A stretch of 64,000 bases of DNA from Silicimonas sp. (GCA_022820365.1 JAJEFO010000123.1:65001-129000); one strand, 5' to 3'. Shown: positions 47,837-58,108, numbered from the stretch's first letter. Numbers and translations are program-made. Notes: generated by a model from the letters alone, not told the origin.

Positions 47837-50233
47837 CTAGGCCCGCAGCACGCCACCCGTGGATTTCGAAACCTTCTCGACAATCGCCTTGCCGACTGCG
47901 TCGATCTGCTCGTCGGTCAGGGTCCGTTCCCTCGGCTGCAGACGCACCGTGATGGCGAGCGACTTCTTGCCCGCGCCAAAGCTGCCGCCCACGAATTCGT
48001 CAAAGACCCTCACCTCTTCGATCAAGGACTTGTCTGCACCTGCGGCGGCATTCACGACATTGACTGCCTCGACGTCCGCATCCAGCACGAAGGCAAAGTC
48101 GCGCTCGACCGCCTGGAGGTCGCTGATTTGAAGAGCGGTGCGCGTGCTGCCCTTTGCGCGCGGCTCCGGAACGGCCGAGAGATGGATCGCGAAGCCGACC
48201 GCCCGCCCCTTCACGTCCAGCCTGCGCAGCACCCTGGGATGCAGTTCGCCGAACGCCGCAAGCGTGATCTTTGGTCCAAGCGTGATCTTCGCCGAGCGAA
48301 CCGGATGCCACCAGCTGTTGGCTCCCCGCGCAAATTGCGTGCGTGCGGGCGCTCCGGCGGCGGCGAGAACCGCCTCAGCATCGGCACGGGCGTCAAAGAC
48401 GTCCACGTCCCGGCGCTCTCCATGCGGATCTTTCGGGCCGGTTGCGCCGACGCGAATCCCTGCGATCAAGATCTCGAACTCTTCCGGCTCGCCGCCATGG
48501 AACACGGCACCGACCTCGAAGAGGGCCAGATCGGCGAAACCTCGCGCCTGGTTGCGTGCAGCCGCCTGCAACAGCCCCGGAAAGAGCGATGGCCGCATCT
48601 GGGTCATTTCGGACGATATGGGATTCGCGACGCGACGCGCCACGTCGCCGCCACCGAACAGCGCGGCGGTGGTATCGTCGATGAAGCTGTAGGTCACGCA
48701 TTCGCAGTAGCCGAGCGCCGCCGCCCTCCGTCGCGAGGCCTGCTCGCGCTTCTGAAGCGGTGTAAGGATCGGTTCCGGCACGCCGGGCGCGGCTCTGGGC
48801 ATTGGCTTCGGCTCCAGCTTCGTGAGCGATGCCATGCGCGCCACCTCCTCGACCAGGTCCGCCTCTCCCCGCACGTCGGGACGCCACGAAGGCGGAGTCG
48901 CCATGTCTCCATCAAGCGCGAATCCAAGCGCTTCCAGAGTCGCCCGCTGATCCTTGGCTGGAATGTCCATGCCAACGAGCGAAGAGCAGCGTGCAGGGTC
49001 CAGGCGATAGGCACGGGCTGTGTCAGGCACAGCACCCGCCTCGACGACATGAGACGCCTCGCCGCCGCAAAGCTCCAGGATCATCGATGTGGCTGCCTCC
49101 AGGCCCGGCAGCGTAAACTCGGGATCCACCCCCCTTTCAAAGCGATACCTGGCATCGGAGTTGATCTTCAGCTTGCGTCCCGTGTGCGCGATGGTCACCG
49201 GATCCCAATAGGCGCTTTCGACAAACACGTTGACGGTATCCCCGGTCACGCCCGTTTCGTCTCCGCCCATGACGCCAGCTATGCTTTCAGGTCCCCGCTC
49301 GTCGGCGATGATCATCATGTTGCTCTCGAATGCGTACGTCTTCTGGTCCAGTGCGAAGATCTGCTCGCCGCCCCTTGCCCGATGCACGCGGAGGTTCCCC
49401 TTGACCTTGTCGGCATCGAAGACATGGAGCGGCCGGTTGCGGTCGTAGGTGTAGAAGTTCGTGATATCGACCAGTGCCGAAATCGGACGCAGTCCGATGG
49501 CCTGCAGCCTTTGCTGCAGCCATGCCGGTGACGGCCCGTTCGTCACACCCCGGATCACCCGGCCGGCAAAGTAGGGATTGCCGTCGATCGTGTCCTTGTC
49601 GATTGAGACGTCGATCGGTGAATCAAACGTGCCAGGCACCGGTGCAATCGACCGCTCGATCCTTGTTCCCAAGCCTCGTGCCGCCAGGTCGCGGGCAATC
49701 CCCTCGACACCCAATGCGTCCTGACGGTTGGGCGTGATGGCAATCTCGATCACCGGATCGACCCTTGACGGGTCATTCGCCGCCAGCCAGTCGATGAAGC
49801 GCTCTCCCACCTTGCCCGACGGCAACTCGATGATCCCGTCATGCTCGTCGGAGAGCTCCATCTCGCGCTCCGAGCACATCATGCCGTGACTCTCCACGCC
49901 CCTGATCTTCCCGACCTGGATGGTCGTGTCGATGCCCGGAACGTAAGTGCCGGCATGAGCAACAACGACCGTGATCCCTTCACGTGCATTGGGCGCACCG
50001 CAGATGATCTGCTTGGGACCCTGGTCGGTCTCGACCTCGCAGACGCGCAGCCTGTCGGCATCCGGATGCCTATTGGCCTTCAAGACCCTGCCAAGCGTGA
50101 AGTCCCGCAACCGGTCTGCAGGATTCAGGACTTCCTCCACCTCAAGGCCTATATCGGTCAGGACCTCCGCGATCTCGTCAACCGTAGCGGCGGTTTCAAG
50201 ATGCTCCTTGAGCCAGGCAATCGTGAACCTCAT
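47837..50233 (-). CDS. pheT: Phenylalanine--tRNA ligase beta subunit
   Basis: 798-residue class II synthetase subunit. The N-terminal MRFTIAWLKEHLETAATVDEIAE is standard. Next come the tRNA-binding EMAP-like domain (RVCEVETDQGPKQIICGAPN), the B3/B4 editing region, the B5 domain, and the C-terminal ferredoxin-fold anticodon-binding domain (SDLQAVERDFAFVLDADVE). ATG 50233 gives the correct start; the frame is open for 31 more codons. It follows pheS by 136 bases, in the rpmI-rplT-pheS-pheT order. Confidence 0.97.
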   Translation of the reverse strand: MRFTIAWLKEHLETAATVDEIAEVLTDIGLEVEEVLNPADRLRDFTLGRVLKANRHPDADRLRVCEVETDQGPKQIICGAPNAREGITVVVAHAGTYVPGIDTTIQVGKIRGVESHGMMCSEREMELSDEHDGIIELPSGKVGERFIDWLAANDPSRVDPVIEIAITPNRQDALGVEGIARDLAARGLGTRIERSIAPVPGTFDSPIDVSIDKDTIDGNPYFAGRVIRGVTNGPSPAWLQQRLQAIGLRPISALVDITNFYTYDRNRPLHVFDADKVKGNLRVHRARGGEQIFALDQKTYAFESNMMIIADERGPESIAGVMGGDETGVTGDTVNVFVESAYWDPVTIAHTGRKLKINSDARYRFERGVDPEFTLPGLEAATSMILELCGGEASHVVEAGAVPDTARAYRLDPARCSSLVGMDIPAKDQRATLEALGFALDGDMATPPSWRPDVRGEADLVEEVARMASLTKLEPKPMPRAAPGVPEPILTPLQKREQASRRRAAALGYCECVTYSFIDDTTAALFGGGDVARRVANPISSEMTQMRPSLFPGLLQAAARNQARGFADLALFEVGAVFHGGEPEEFEILIAGIRVGATGPKDPHGERRDVDVFDARADAEAVLAAAGAPARTQFARGANSWWHPVRSAKITLGPKITLAAFGELHPRVLRRLDVKGRAVGFAIHLSAVPEPRAKGSTRTALQISDLQAVERDFAFVLDADVEAVNVVNAAAGADKSLIEEVRVFDEFVGGSFGAGKKSLAITVRLQPRERTLTDEQIDAVGKAIVEKVSKSTGGVLRA

Positions 50234-50369
50234 CGCGCTGCCCCCGAGGAAATGCCGGTTCTTTCGGACATCGGCACACCCGCCTCCTCGAACGGTCCGA
50301 CCGAGGCAGGCCGCCGCGGATGACACCCGGCCTGCACCAGGTCAGGCATCGCGCACAATGCGGCACGCA

Positions 50370-51437
50370 TCACTGCAACCCTCCGTGCAGCGTCGGCACG
50401 TCAAGCGGAGCGAAGCCGTAATGCCTCAGCCACCGCAGGTCCGAATCGAAGAAGGCCCGAAGGTCCGGAATGCCGTATTTCAGCATCGCCAACCGATCGA
50501 TCCCGATACCGAAAGCGAATCCCTGCCACTTTGAAGGGTCAATTCCACCAGCTTCCAGAACCTTCGGGTGCACCATTCCCGAGCCCAGGACTTCCAGCCA
50601 GCCTTCGCCCTCACCAACTCTAACGGTTCCGCCTTCCCAAGAGCACTGGATATCGACTTCGGCCGACGGTTCCGTGAAGGGAAAGTGCGAGGCACGGAAG
50701 CGGGTCTTCACGGTCGTCCCGAAAAAGGCCGAGAAGAACTCCTCGAGCACCCATTTCAGGTTGGCCATCGAAATGTCGCGATCAATCGCAAGGCCCTCGA
50801 CCTGATGGAACATTGGCGTGTGCGTCTGGTCATAGTCGGCCCTGTAGACCCGACCCGGACAGATTATGCGAATCGGTGCCCCACGCTCCTGCAGCGCGCG
50901 TATCTGGACCGGCGAGGTATGGGTCCTGAGGACATGCGGCGGCCGGTTGTCGCCCTCCGCCTGCGCCATGTAGAACGTGTCCATCTCGGTCCGTGCAGGA
51001 TGGTGATCAGGGATGTTGAGCGCGTCGAAATTGTACCAGTCGCTTTCGACCTGCGGACCTTCCGCGACGGAAAATCCCATGTCGGAGAGGATGGCCGTCA
51101 CTTCCTCGGTGACCTGGCTGACAGGGTGGACGCTTCCGTGCGCGCGCTGGCGCGCGGGCAAGGTCACGTCAAGCCATTCGTCCTTGAGACGCGCATCGAG
51201 TGCCGCGTCTTCCAGTGCGGCCTTCTTGGCCGTGATCGCCCCGTTGATCTCGTCCTTCAGCGCGTTGAGCGCCGGCCCGGCGACCTGCCTCTCCTCGGGG
51301 GTCATGCCGCCGAGTTCGCGCATCCTGAGCGACACCTCGCCCTTCTTGCCGAGGGCGGCAACGCGCAGCTTTTCAAGCGCGGCCTCATCGGCCGCATCAG
51401 CGATTGCGCCAAGGTACCTTGTTCTCAGTTCGTCCAT
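50370..51437 (-). CDS. pheS: Phenylalanine--tRNA ligase alpha subunit
   Basis: 355-residue catalytic subunit. The N-terminal coiled-coil binds tRNA. Class II motif 2 is seen in [25 protein letters not shown] after [20 protein letters not shown]. Motif 3 is [25 protein letters not shown] 51437 has GAGAGGG five bases upstream. It lies 119 bases downstream of rplT's stop, so the genes may be co-transcribed. Confidence 0.97.
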   Translation of the reverse strand: MDELRTRYLGAIADAADEAALEKLRVAALGKKGEVSLRMRELGGMTPEERQVAGPALNALKDEINGAITAKKAALEDAALDARLKDEWLDVTLPARQRAHGSVHPVSQVTEEVTAILSDMGFSVAEGPQVESDWYNFDALNIPDHHPARTEMDTFYMAQAEGDNRPPHVLRTHTSPVQIRALQERGAPIRIICPGRVYRADYDQTHTPMFHQVEGLAIDRDISMANLKWVLEEFFSAFFGTTVKTRFRASHFPFTEPSAEVDIQCSWEGGTVRVGEGEGWLEVLGSGMVHPKVLEAGGIDPSKWQGFAFGIGIDRLAMLKYGIPDLRAFFDSDLRWLRHYGFAPLDVPTLHGGLQ

Positions 51438-51556
51438 CCGGACCCTCTCGATCCTTGCCCCCGCCGTGCTAGCCGCCGGCACCCCTGAAGACAAGAAGCC
51501 GCGCGACCCCCAAAAAGGTCCGCAGCTTCACTTGTAACTGACTCCGAAGGGAGCGT

Positions 51557-51919
51557 TTACGCGATCGCGGCCTTCGCCTTTTTCACGATGGCCTCAAACG
51601 CCTCAGGCTCGTGCACGGCAAGGTCGGCCAGGACCTTGCGGTCCACTTCTATGCCTGCCCGGGAAAGGCCGTTGATGAAGCGTGAATAGGTCAATGCCTC
51701 GTCATGTGCCCGAACGGCGGCGTTGATCCTCTGGATCCAGAGCGCACGAAAGTTCCGCTTGCGGGCCTTTCGGTCACGGGTTGCGTACTCGTTGGCCCTG
51801 TCGACGGCCTGCCGGGCGGCCTTGAACGTGTTCTTGCGGCGACCGTAGTAGCCCTTCGCGGCGCTGATCACCTTCTTGTGGCGGGCGTGGGTGGTCGTAC
51901 CCCCTCTTACACGTGACAT
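51557..51919 (-). CDS. rplT: 50S ribosomal protein L20
   Basis: 120-residue ribosomal protein needed early in 50S assembly. The start [30 protein letters not shown] and the [25 protein letters not shown] region are diagnostic. It follows rpmI by 12 bases, in the same operon. In many bacteria L20 represses its own operon through the leader RNA; I did not establish such a structure here. Confidence 0.98.
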   Translation of the reverse strand: MSRVRGGTTTHARHKKVISAAKGYYGRRKNTFKAARQAVDRANEYATRDRKARKRNFRALWIQRINAAVRAHDEALTYSRFINGLSRAGIEVDRKVLADLAVHEPEAFEAIVKKAKAAIA

Positions 51920-51931
51920 GTCTCGGTCTCC

Positions 51932-52132
51932 TCAGCGGTCGTAAGGCATGTAGCGCTTGGCAAGCCTTTGATTAGGCCCGCTCATAACGGTCGTGCCGCG
52001 TGCATTGCGAATGAACTTGTTTGTCCGCTTGATCATGCCGTGGCGCTTTCCCGCCTGGGCCCTGATCACCTTTCCCGAGGCAGACACCTTGAAGCGCTTT
52101 TTTGCGCTCGACTTGGTCTTCATCTTGGGCAT
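51932..52132 (-). CDS. rpmI: 50S ribosomal protein L35
   Basis: 66-residue basic protein beginning [23 protein letters not shown] 52132 is chosen over ATG 52138 because AGGAG then sits six bases upstream and the residues match the family start. The gene infC, often upstream, is absent; about 260 bases of apparently gene-free sequence separate it from pyruvate kinase. Confidence 0.97.
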   Translation of the reverse strand: MPKMKTKSSAKKRFKVSASGKVIRAQAGKRHGMIKRTNKFIRNARGTTVMSGPNQRLAKRYMPYDR

Positions 52133-52398
52133 TTCCATCTCCTGTCGACAGACGGTTCAAGGCCCGCTCGGCATGCCGCTTTGGCCGGCGAGCCCACTGA
52201 AGCGTGCCGCATACAGGCCGTCCGAGGCGCTGGCAAGAGGGAAAGTGCACCTGCCCGGCGTGCGCACATGGCGCGAGGCGCAGGCGCAGCACGGCAAGTT
52301 GCTGTCTGCAGTGCCAGTCGGGCATGGACAATGTCGGGATAACCCGTCAGTCCGATGACCTTCATCGTGGCCAGCGACCCCGGTCGCTGCACCGGTCT

Positions 52399-53844
52399 TC
52401 AATCGGGGTCTGCGGGAATGATCTTGCGTTCATCGCAGGACGAAACGCGCAAAATGTTCGTGGTGCCCGGCTTTCCGAAAGGGACACCGGCGGTCACGAC
52501 GAGAAAGTCGTCCGGTGAGGCGAACCCTTCCGCTATGGAGGCCCTTGCCGAGTTTATGACGGCAGTCTTGAACCGATCCACCTCGCTGGTATGGGAGCAG
52601 TGCAGACCCCAAGACAGGCAGAGTCGCCTAGCCGTCTGGATCCGGGACGTCATGGCAATGATCGGAACATGGGGCCGTTCGCGCGCCACCAGCAACGCGG
52701 TCGTCCCTGACTCCGAGTAGCTGCAGATCACCTTGATGTCGGCGGTTTCCGCAATTTCGCGTGCAGCGGAAACGATGCCGTCCGCGACAGACTGCTTGGG
52801 CCCCCCCCTGCTGGCATCCACGACATCGCGATACGTGGGATCGCTCTCGACCTCGATCGCGACGTTGTGCATCGTCGACACCGCCTCGACAGGATAGGAT
52901 CCGACTGCGCTCTCGGCCGAGAGCATCACCGCATCGGCGCCTTCGTATATTGCGGCGGCAACGTCAGACACTTCGGCACGCGTCGGCATTGGGCTCTCGA
53001 TCATCGATTCAAGCATCTGCGTTGCCACGATCACGGGCTTCGCTGCCATCCGGCACTTTCGCACCAAGCGCTTCTGGATCGGCGGCACGTTCTGGACCGG
53101 CAATTCCACACCGAGGTCGCCGCGGGCAACCATGATTCCGTCCGACGCTTCCAGAATGGAGTCGAAATTGCGCACCGCAGCGGGCTTCTCGACCTTTGTC
53201 ATCAGCGCCGCACGACCCCGTGTCAGCTCGCGCGCCTCGTGGACATCTTCGGCTCGCTGGACGAACGACAGTGCCAGCCAGTCGACACCAAGCTCGCACA
53301 CGAATTCCAGGTCCGACCTGTCCTTCTCTGACAATGCAGCGAGCGGCAGAAGCACGTCCGGCACGTTCACGCCCTTCCGGTCCGAGACCGTGCCGCCCAC
53401 CAGTACCGTGCAGTCCGCGAATTCGGGACCGTGCTCTTCGACTTTCATGCGGATCTTTCCGTCATTGACAAGCAGCGTTGCACCCTGCTCCAAGGCTGCG
53501 AAGATCTCGTGATGGGGAAGTTGCACCCTGTTCGGCCCGCCCGGTGCATCCGAGAGATCGAAACGAAAGCTCTGGCCTTCTTCGAGATCAACGGCGCCGT
53601 TCGCAAAGGTGCCCACCCTGAGCTTCGGCCCCTGCAGGTCGGCAAGGATCCCGATGGGTCGAGCCACGTCCTGTTCGACCTTGCGGATGATCTCGTGCCG
53701 AGCCCTTATATCGTCGTGATCTCCGTGACTGGTGTTCAGGCGGAACGTGTCGGCCCCGGCCTCGAACAGTTTGCGGATCATGTCGTAGGAGCTCGACGCC
53801 GGACCTAGTGTCGCGACGATCTTGACGTTTCGGAGACGGCGCAT
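52399..53844 (-). CDS. pyk: Pyruvate kinase
   Basis: 481-residue glycolytic enzyme converting phosphoenolpyruvate and ADP to pyruvate and ATP. It starts VKIVATLGPASSSYDMIRKLFEAGADTFRLN. The active-site segment ALMTKVEKPAAVRNFDSILE includes the catalytic lysine, followed by MVARGDLGVELP and the metal-binding residues. The C-terminal allosteric domain ends SSCDERKIIPADPD. ATG 53844 follows AAGGG. It is divergent from the N-formylglutamate amidohydrolase gene with 96 bases between. Confidence 0.97.
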   Translation of the reverse strand: MRRLRNVKIVATLGPASSSYDMIRKLFEAGADTFRLNTSHGDHDDIRARHEIIRKVEQDVARPIGILADLQGPKLRVGTFANGAVDLEEGQSFRFDLSDAPGGPNRVQLPHHEIFAALEQGATLLVNDGKIRMKVEEHGPEFADCTVLVGGTVSDRKGVNVPDVLLPLAALSEKDRSDLEFVCELGVDWLALSFVQRAEDVHEARELTRGRAALMTKVEKPAAVRNFDSILEASDGIMVARGDLGVELPVQNVPPIQKRLVRKCRMAAKPVIVATQMLESMIESPMPTRAEVSDVAAAIYEGADAVMLSAESAVGSYPVEAVSTMHNVAIEVESDPTYRDVVDASRGGPKQSVADGIVSAAREIAETADIKVICSYSESGTTALLVARERPHVPIIAMTSRIQTARRLCLSWGLHCSHTSEVDRFKTAVINSARASIAEGFASPDDFLVVTAGVPFGKPGTTNILRVSSCDERKIIPADPD

Positions 53845-53940
53845 GAGGCATTCCCTTGGTATCGGATGATATTCTCTACTGCCGCAAATGTTAGCGCCTG
53901 ACAACTGGCCAACGGGCGTGTCGGGCGGTAGTTTCCTGCC

Positions 53941-54705
53941 ATGCCGTTCGAACCGGAAGAATCATCGGACCTGAATCCCGTCATCGTCGTTGGCGAATCG
54001 CGGCCCTCGCGATGCCTGGTGCTGTGCGATCACGCGTCGAACGCGGTCCCGTCCTGGGTGGCAAATGGCGACCTCGGAATCTCACGCGAAGACATGTCGC
54101 GGCACATCGCATATGACGTGGGCGCGTCAGGGCTCGCGCTGAAGCTGGCGGAGCGGTTGGATGCGCCAGCGGTCCTAGCCAACTACTCGCGCCTTGTCAT
54201 TGATCCGAACCGAGGCGAACAAGACCCGACCCTTGTCATGCGAATCTACGACGGCACCATCATTCCGGCCAATCGCAATGCAGGCAAAGCCGAAATCGAA
54301 CAGCGTAAGCAGATTCTCTACCGTCCGTACCACCGCACCATCGCGGAGATCGCGGCACGGCGGCCGGACACCGTCATCCTTTCGGTCCATTCATTCACGC
54401 CGCAGTTTCGCGGTCGAAAGCCCCGCCCGTGGCACGTGACGCTGCTGTTTGCCGACGATGACCGCCTTTCGCTCCCCTTGCTGGCAGGGCTGTCTCGCGA
54501 AAGGCAGCTGATCGTCGGCGCAAACGAGCCCTACAGCGGCAGGCTTGAGGGGGACACAATTGACAGGCATGCCGTGCAGACAAGGCGACAAAATACCTTG
54601 ATCGAGGTGCGCAACGACCTGATTGCCAAGGAGCGAGATCAGGCGGAGTGGGCCGACCGCCTTGCCGGCCTCCTTCCCGAGGCACTGGCAGCGGCAGAAA
54701 CTTGA
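53941..54705 (+). CDS. N-formylglutamate amidohydrolase family protein
   Basis: 254-residue hydrolase of the FGase family, which releases formate from N-formylglutamate in histidine breakdown. The strand CLVLCDHASNAVPSW and the HIAYDVGASGLALKLAERL helix hold likely metal ligands; TVILSVHSFTPQFRG has the conserved histidine. No other hut genes are near, so the substrate may be a different N-acyl amino acid. The gene is followed by a DUF1244 gene 11 bases later, a conserved pair. Confidence 0.86.
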   Translation: MPFEPEESSDLNPVIVVGESRPSRCLVLCDHASNAVPSWVANGDLGISREDMSRHIAYDVGASGLALKLAERLDAPAVLANYSRLVIDPNRGEQDPTLVMRIYDGTIIPANRNAGKAEIEQRKQILYRPYHRTIAEIAARRPDTVILSVHSFTPQFRGRKPRPWHVTLLFADDDRLSLPLLAGLSRERQLIVGANEPYSGRLEGDTIDRHAVQTRRQNTLIEVRNDLIAKERDQAEWADRLAGLLPEALAAAET

Positions 54706-54716
54706 GGAGAAGCTCG

Positions 54717-55040
54717 ATGGACGACAAGACCCGCATTGAACTGGAAGCCGCCGCGTACAGGCGCTTGCAAAGGCACCTGATGACCGACCGCCTTGACGTT
54801 CAGAACATCGACCTCATGAACCTCGCCGGGTTTTGCCGGAACTGCCTGTCGCGCTGGTATCAGGAGGCGGCGGGCGAGCGAGGCATCGAGATCTCGAAGG
54901 AGGAGGCTCGCGAATCGTTTTACGGCATGCCCTACGATGACTGGAAAGCCATGCACCAGACCGAGGCAACAGCGGGACAAAAGGCTGCGTTCGAGCAGTC
55001 CCGGAAGCTCCATGATGATCAAAACGGGGGCGACGGCTGA
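54717..55040 (+). CDS. DUF1244 family protein
   Basis: 107-residue small protein of the DUF1244 family, with the conserved NLAGFCRNCLSRWY core containing two cysteines and the SFYGMPYDDWKAMHQ motif. The two cysteines suggest metal binding or redox function, but the role is unknown. ATG 54717 follows GAGGAG and lies 11 bases after the amidohydrolase gene, so the two are one operon. It is convergent with the D-amino acid aminotransferase. Confidence 0.9.
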   Translation: MDDKTRIELEAAAYRRLQRHLMTDRLDVQNIDLMNLAGFCRNCLSRWYQEAAGERGIEISKEEARESFYGMPYDDWKAMHQTEATAGQKAAFEQSRKLHDDQNGGDG

Positions 55041-55143
55041 ACTGACGATCTTCGCCATGTGATCTATCGCTGCTCCGTTGCCGGCCAGCATCAACGGCAG
55101 CCAAAGCCGCGCAATTCAGATTCGCGGAAGCGCAACAACAGCG

Positions 55144-56004
55144 CTAGGCGGCGGACTTCAGGGATTCCTCGATATAAATTTGTCGAAGCCGGGTTGCGAC
55201 CGGACCGGGCTTGCCGTCACCGATTCTCGCGCCGTCGATTTCGATGACCGGCATCACGAAGGTTGATGCAGACGTAATGAATGCCTCGTCCGCCTCCTTG
55301 ACCTCTTCCACGGTGAACGGCCGCTCCTCGACCTTCATCTGCGCCTCCCGCGCAAACGCCAGCACGGCCTTCCGAGTGATGCCATGCAGGATCCTTTCGG
55401 AGAGATCTCGCGTGATGATCCTGCCATCCCGGACGATGCAGGCGTTGTTCGAGGTGCCTTCGGTCACGACACCTTCCTCGACCATCCAAGCATCGTCCTT
55501 TCCCTGATCCTTTGCCTTCTTCTTTCCGAGGACGGGATAGAGAAGCTGGACCGTCTTGATGTCGCGGCGCGCCCAACGAAGATCGTCGATCGTGATCACC
55601 CTAATGCCTGTCGTCGCGGCCGGACTGTCGACGATGTTCTTGGTCTGCGTGAACGCCAGCACCGTGGACGGCACGAGCTCGGGCACCGGGCAGTCAAAGT
55701 CTCGGTCCTTGTCTGCGCCACGAGTGATCTGGAGATAGATCATGCCTTCGGTCAGCGCATTCCGCCGTACCAGTTCCCGAAAGACCTCGGCCAGTTCCTC
55801 ACCGGAAATCGGCGACGCCATTTCAATTTCACCCAGGGATCTCTCAAGTCGGGCCGCGTGCCCTGCGAAGTCAATCAGCTTGCCGTCGAGGACGCTGGTC
55901 ACTTCGTAGACGCCGTCAGCAAAAAGAAACCCCCGGTCGAATATCGACACGCGAGCCTCCTCTTCAGCAACGTATTCTCCGTTGATGTACACGATGCGGC
56001 TCAT
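55144..56004 (-). CDS. D-amino-acid transaminase (PLP class IV)
   Basis: 286-residue fold-type IV aminotransferase. The N-terminal VYINGEYVAEEEARVSIFDRGFLFADGVYEV is typical of D-amino acid transaminases. Lys150 in RRDIKTVQLL is the PLP lysine, and VVTEGTSNNACIV is the phosphate/cofactor loop. It should exchange amino groups between D-amino acids and 2-oxo acids, for example to make or use D-glutamate. It starts three bases after dgcA, so the three genes dgcN-dgcA-dat form one operon. Confidence 0.9.
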   Translation of the reverse strand: MSRIVYINGEYVAEEEARVSIFDRGFLFADGVYEVTSVLDGKLIDFAGHAARLERSLGEIEMASPISGEELAEVFRELVRRNALTEGMIYLQITRGADKDRDFDCPVPELVPSTVLAFTQTKNIVDSPAATTGIRVITIDDLRWARRDIKTVQLLYPVLGKKKAKDQGKDDAWMVEEGVVTEGTSNNACIVRDGRIITRDLSERILHGITRKAVLAFAREAQMKVEERPFTVEEVKEADEAFITSASTFVMPVIEIDGARIGDGKPGPVATRLRQIYIEESLKSAA

Positions 56005-56007
56005 GGC

Positions 56008-56973
56008 TCACCCCCAAAGTTCAGGCCGTGGCGGATGCACGCACCCGTCATCGAATTCCAGCGCATGGTCGCGGTCTTCGGCCAGAAGCAGCGGCCCGTC
56101 AAGGTCAACTACTGTCGCACCTTGGGCAAGCAGGACCGCAGGCGCCATGGCAAGCGACGTGCCGACCATGCATCCAACCATGATGTCGTGACCTTGCTCA
56201 CGTGCCGCAGCCCTGAGCGCCAATGCCTCCGTCAAGCCGCCAGCCTTGTCGAGCTTGATGTTCACTGCATCATACTTGCCCTTGAGCGCCGGCAAGGTAG
56301 CCCTGTCATGAACCGACTCGTCAGCACAGACCGGCAGCGGCCGCTCGATTTCGGCAAGCAATTCATCATTGCCTGCGGGCAATGGCTGTTCGACCAGCCG
56401 GACGCCAAGCCGCATCAAGTGCGGCGCAATCTCCGAATACAGTTCGGCACTCCATCCCTCGTTCGCATCGACAATGATCCGTGTGTCCGGCGCGCCGCGC
56501 CGAACGGCTTCAAGCCTGATCATGTCGTCTTCGCCGCCCAGCTTTACCTTCAGCAATGGTCGCCAAGCGTGCATTCGAGCAGACGCCTCCATCCTCTCAG
56601 GAGTGTCGAGCGACAGCGTGTACGCGGTGACAACGGGACCCGGCGCATCGAGCCCGGCCAGCCGCCATGCCCGCTCTCCCGCCTGCTTTGCCGCAAGATC
56701 CCACAACGCGCAGTCAACGGCGTTGCGCGCCGCGCCGGCTGGAAGCGATTCCTGGAGCCCCTGGCGGCTCAATTCATCTGGCAAACCCATGACTTGATCT
56801 GCCACTGACTTCATGGATTCGCCGTAGCGTGCATAGGGAACGCCCTCGCCCCTTCCGACCTTCCCTTCCGCTTCGATGCGAACGGTCAGAACCTCGGCGA
56901 CATCACGCGACCCGCGCGAGATCGTGAATGTCTCGGCCAGCCGGAACGTCTCGGGATTGGCACGTATCTCCAT
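56008..56973 (-). CDS. dgcA: N-acetyl-D-glutamate racemase DgcA (enolase superfamily)
   Basis: 321-residue muconate-lactonizing-type racemase or epimerase. The KxK motif is Lys142/Lys144 in LKVKLGG. Metal ligands are Asp169, Glu195 and Asp218 (VDANEGW, EQPLP, ADES), and Lys240 in NIKLDKAGG is the opposite base. Taken alone it would be called a dipeptide epimerase. Placed beside a DUF1611 protein, it matches DgcA, which racemises N-acetyl-D-glutamate to the L-form in bacterial D-glutamate breakdown. ATG 56973 opens with MEIRANPETFRLAE. Confidence 0.85.
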   Translation of the reverse strand: MEIRANPETFRLAETFTISRGSRDVAEVLTVRIEAEGKVGRGEGVPYARYGESMKSVADQVMGLPDELSRQGLQESLPAGAARNAVDCALWDLAAKQAGERAWRLAGLDAPGPVVTAYTLSLDTPERMEASARMHAWRPLLKVKLGGEDDMIRLEAVRRGAPDTRIIVDANEGWSAELYSEIAPHLMRLGVRLVEQPLPAGNDELLAEIERPLPVCADESVHDRATLPALKGKYDAVNIKLDKAGGLTEALALRAAAREQGHDIMVGCMVGTSLAMAPAVLLAQGATVVDLDGPLLLAEDRDHALEFDDGCVHPPRPELWG

Positions 56974-57106
56974 TCAATCGGATCTTTCCGGCAACTCGTT
57001 CATGAGGAATGCGCACAGGGCTTTCTGCCATCCGATCAACCCCATTGCACTGCATGGCCCGACATGGCCACCGCTGCACATCGACCCAGGCAAGCACCCA
57101 GCGAAC

Positions 57107-58108
57107 TCAGATCGCCTCCAGCGCATCGACAAGGCGAGCGGCCCCGTGCCGAAAGGGATCCACTGTCGGCAGGCCCGTCCGTTTCTCGATCTCCTCGCAA
57201 GAGCGCGTGGCCTCTTCGTCGTCCAGCGCGCTCGTATTCATCGAAACCCCGCAGATCTTCACGTCCGGGTTCGCGACTTGGGCAATTGGAAGCGCCACTT
57301 CGCGAAGCTCTTCGAGCGTAGGCAGTCCGTAATGCGGCAAGCCCCGCATATGTGTCCGCGTCGGCTCATGTGCCAGAATGACGGCATCCGGCTGCCCGCC
57401 ATGAATCAGCGCCATCGTCACGCCAGAATAGGAAACATGGAAAAGGCTGCCCTGTCCCTCGATGTGATCCCAGTGGTCGGAGTCGTTGTCTGGCGTCAGG
57501 TGCTCGACCGCTCCTGCCATGAAATCCGCGACAACGGCATCAAGAGGTACGCCGCTTCCCGTGATCAGGATTCCTGTCTGGCCTGTCGGACGGAAGGTCG
57601 ACTTCATCCCTCTCGACCGCATTTCCCTGTCCATGGCGAGACCCGTATACATCTTGCCAATCGAGCAATCGGTTCCGATCGCGAGGCAACGCTTGCCTGT
57701 CCGCTTCTTTCCGTTTGCTATCGGATATGCGACCGTCGGCACGCGTACGTCATGGAGAGACCGATCGTTCCGCTGCGCAACCTCCCTCAGGGCGTCTTGA
57801 TCACGCAGCAGGTTGTGCTGGCCGTTGGCCAAGTCGAATCCGATTTCCAGGGCGTCCTTCAGAACTACGAGCCAGGCTTCCGGGATGATCCCGCCCCGGT
57901 TCGCCACGCCGACGACCAATGTACGGGCACCCCTTTCCCAAGCGTCGCTCAAGCTCAGATCGGGCACGCCGGCGTCAGCCTTGCAGCCGTCCAGCCGCAA
58001 CTGCCCGACGACATGTTCGGGCCGCCAGTCGGCAATGCCCTGTGCCACCTTTGCGGCGAGCTGATCAGGCGCATCACCAAGAAAAAGCAGATAAGGCTTT
58101 CGAATCAT
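57107..58108 (-). CDS. dgcN: D-glutamate N-acetyltransferase DgcN (DUF1611)
   Basis: 333-residue DUF1611 protein. The N-terminal domain (1-130) precedes a P-loop-like GTDCSIGKMYT at 145-155. Conserved motifs include RPTGQTGILITGSGVP and DHWDHIEGQGSLFHVSYSGVT. Characterised homologues acetylate D-glutamate, which DgcA then racemises. The next genes on the strand are dgcA, 133 bases on, and the transaminase. The start is divergent from mcl1 with a 215-base regulatory gap. Confidence 0.87.
   Translation of the reverse strand: MIRKPYLLFLGDAPDQLAAKVAQGIADWRPEHVVGQLRLDGCKADAGVPDLSLSDAWERGARTLVVGVANRGGIIPEAWLVVLKDALEIGFDLANGQHNLLRDQDALREVAQRNDRSLHDVRVPTVAYPIANGKKRTGKRCLAIGTDCSIGKMYTGLAMDREMRSRGMKSTFRPTGQTGILITGSGVPLDAVVADFMAGAVEHLTPDNDSDHWDHIEGQGSLFHVSYSGVTMALIHGGQPDAVILAHEPTRTHMRGLPHYGLPTLEELREVALPIAQVANPDVKICGVSMNTSALDDEEATRSCEEIEKRTGLPTVDPFRHGAARLVDALEAI

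Noticed and set aside
47804..49531. 575-codon plus-strand frame
   Set aside because: Lies fully antisense to pheT, has no family resemblance and biased Arg/His-rich composition; a shadow of GC-rich codon use.
55384..56808. 474-codon plus-strand frame
   Set aside because: Antisense to the D-aminotransferase and dgcA genes; no recognisable motif.
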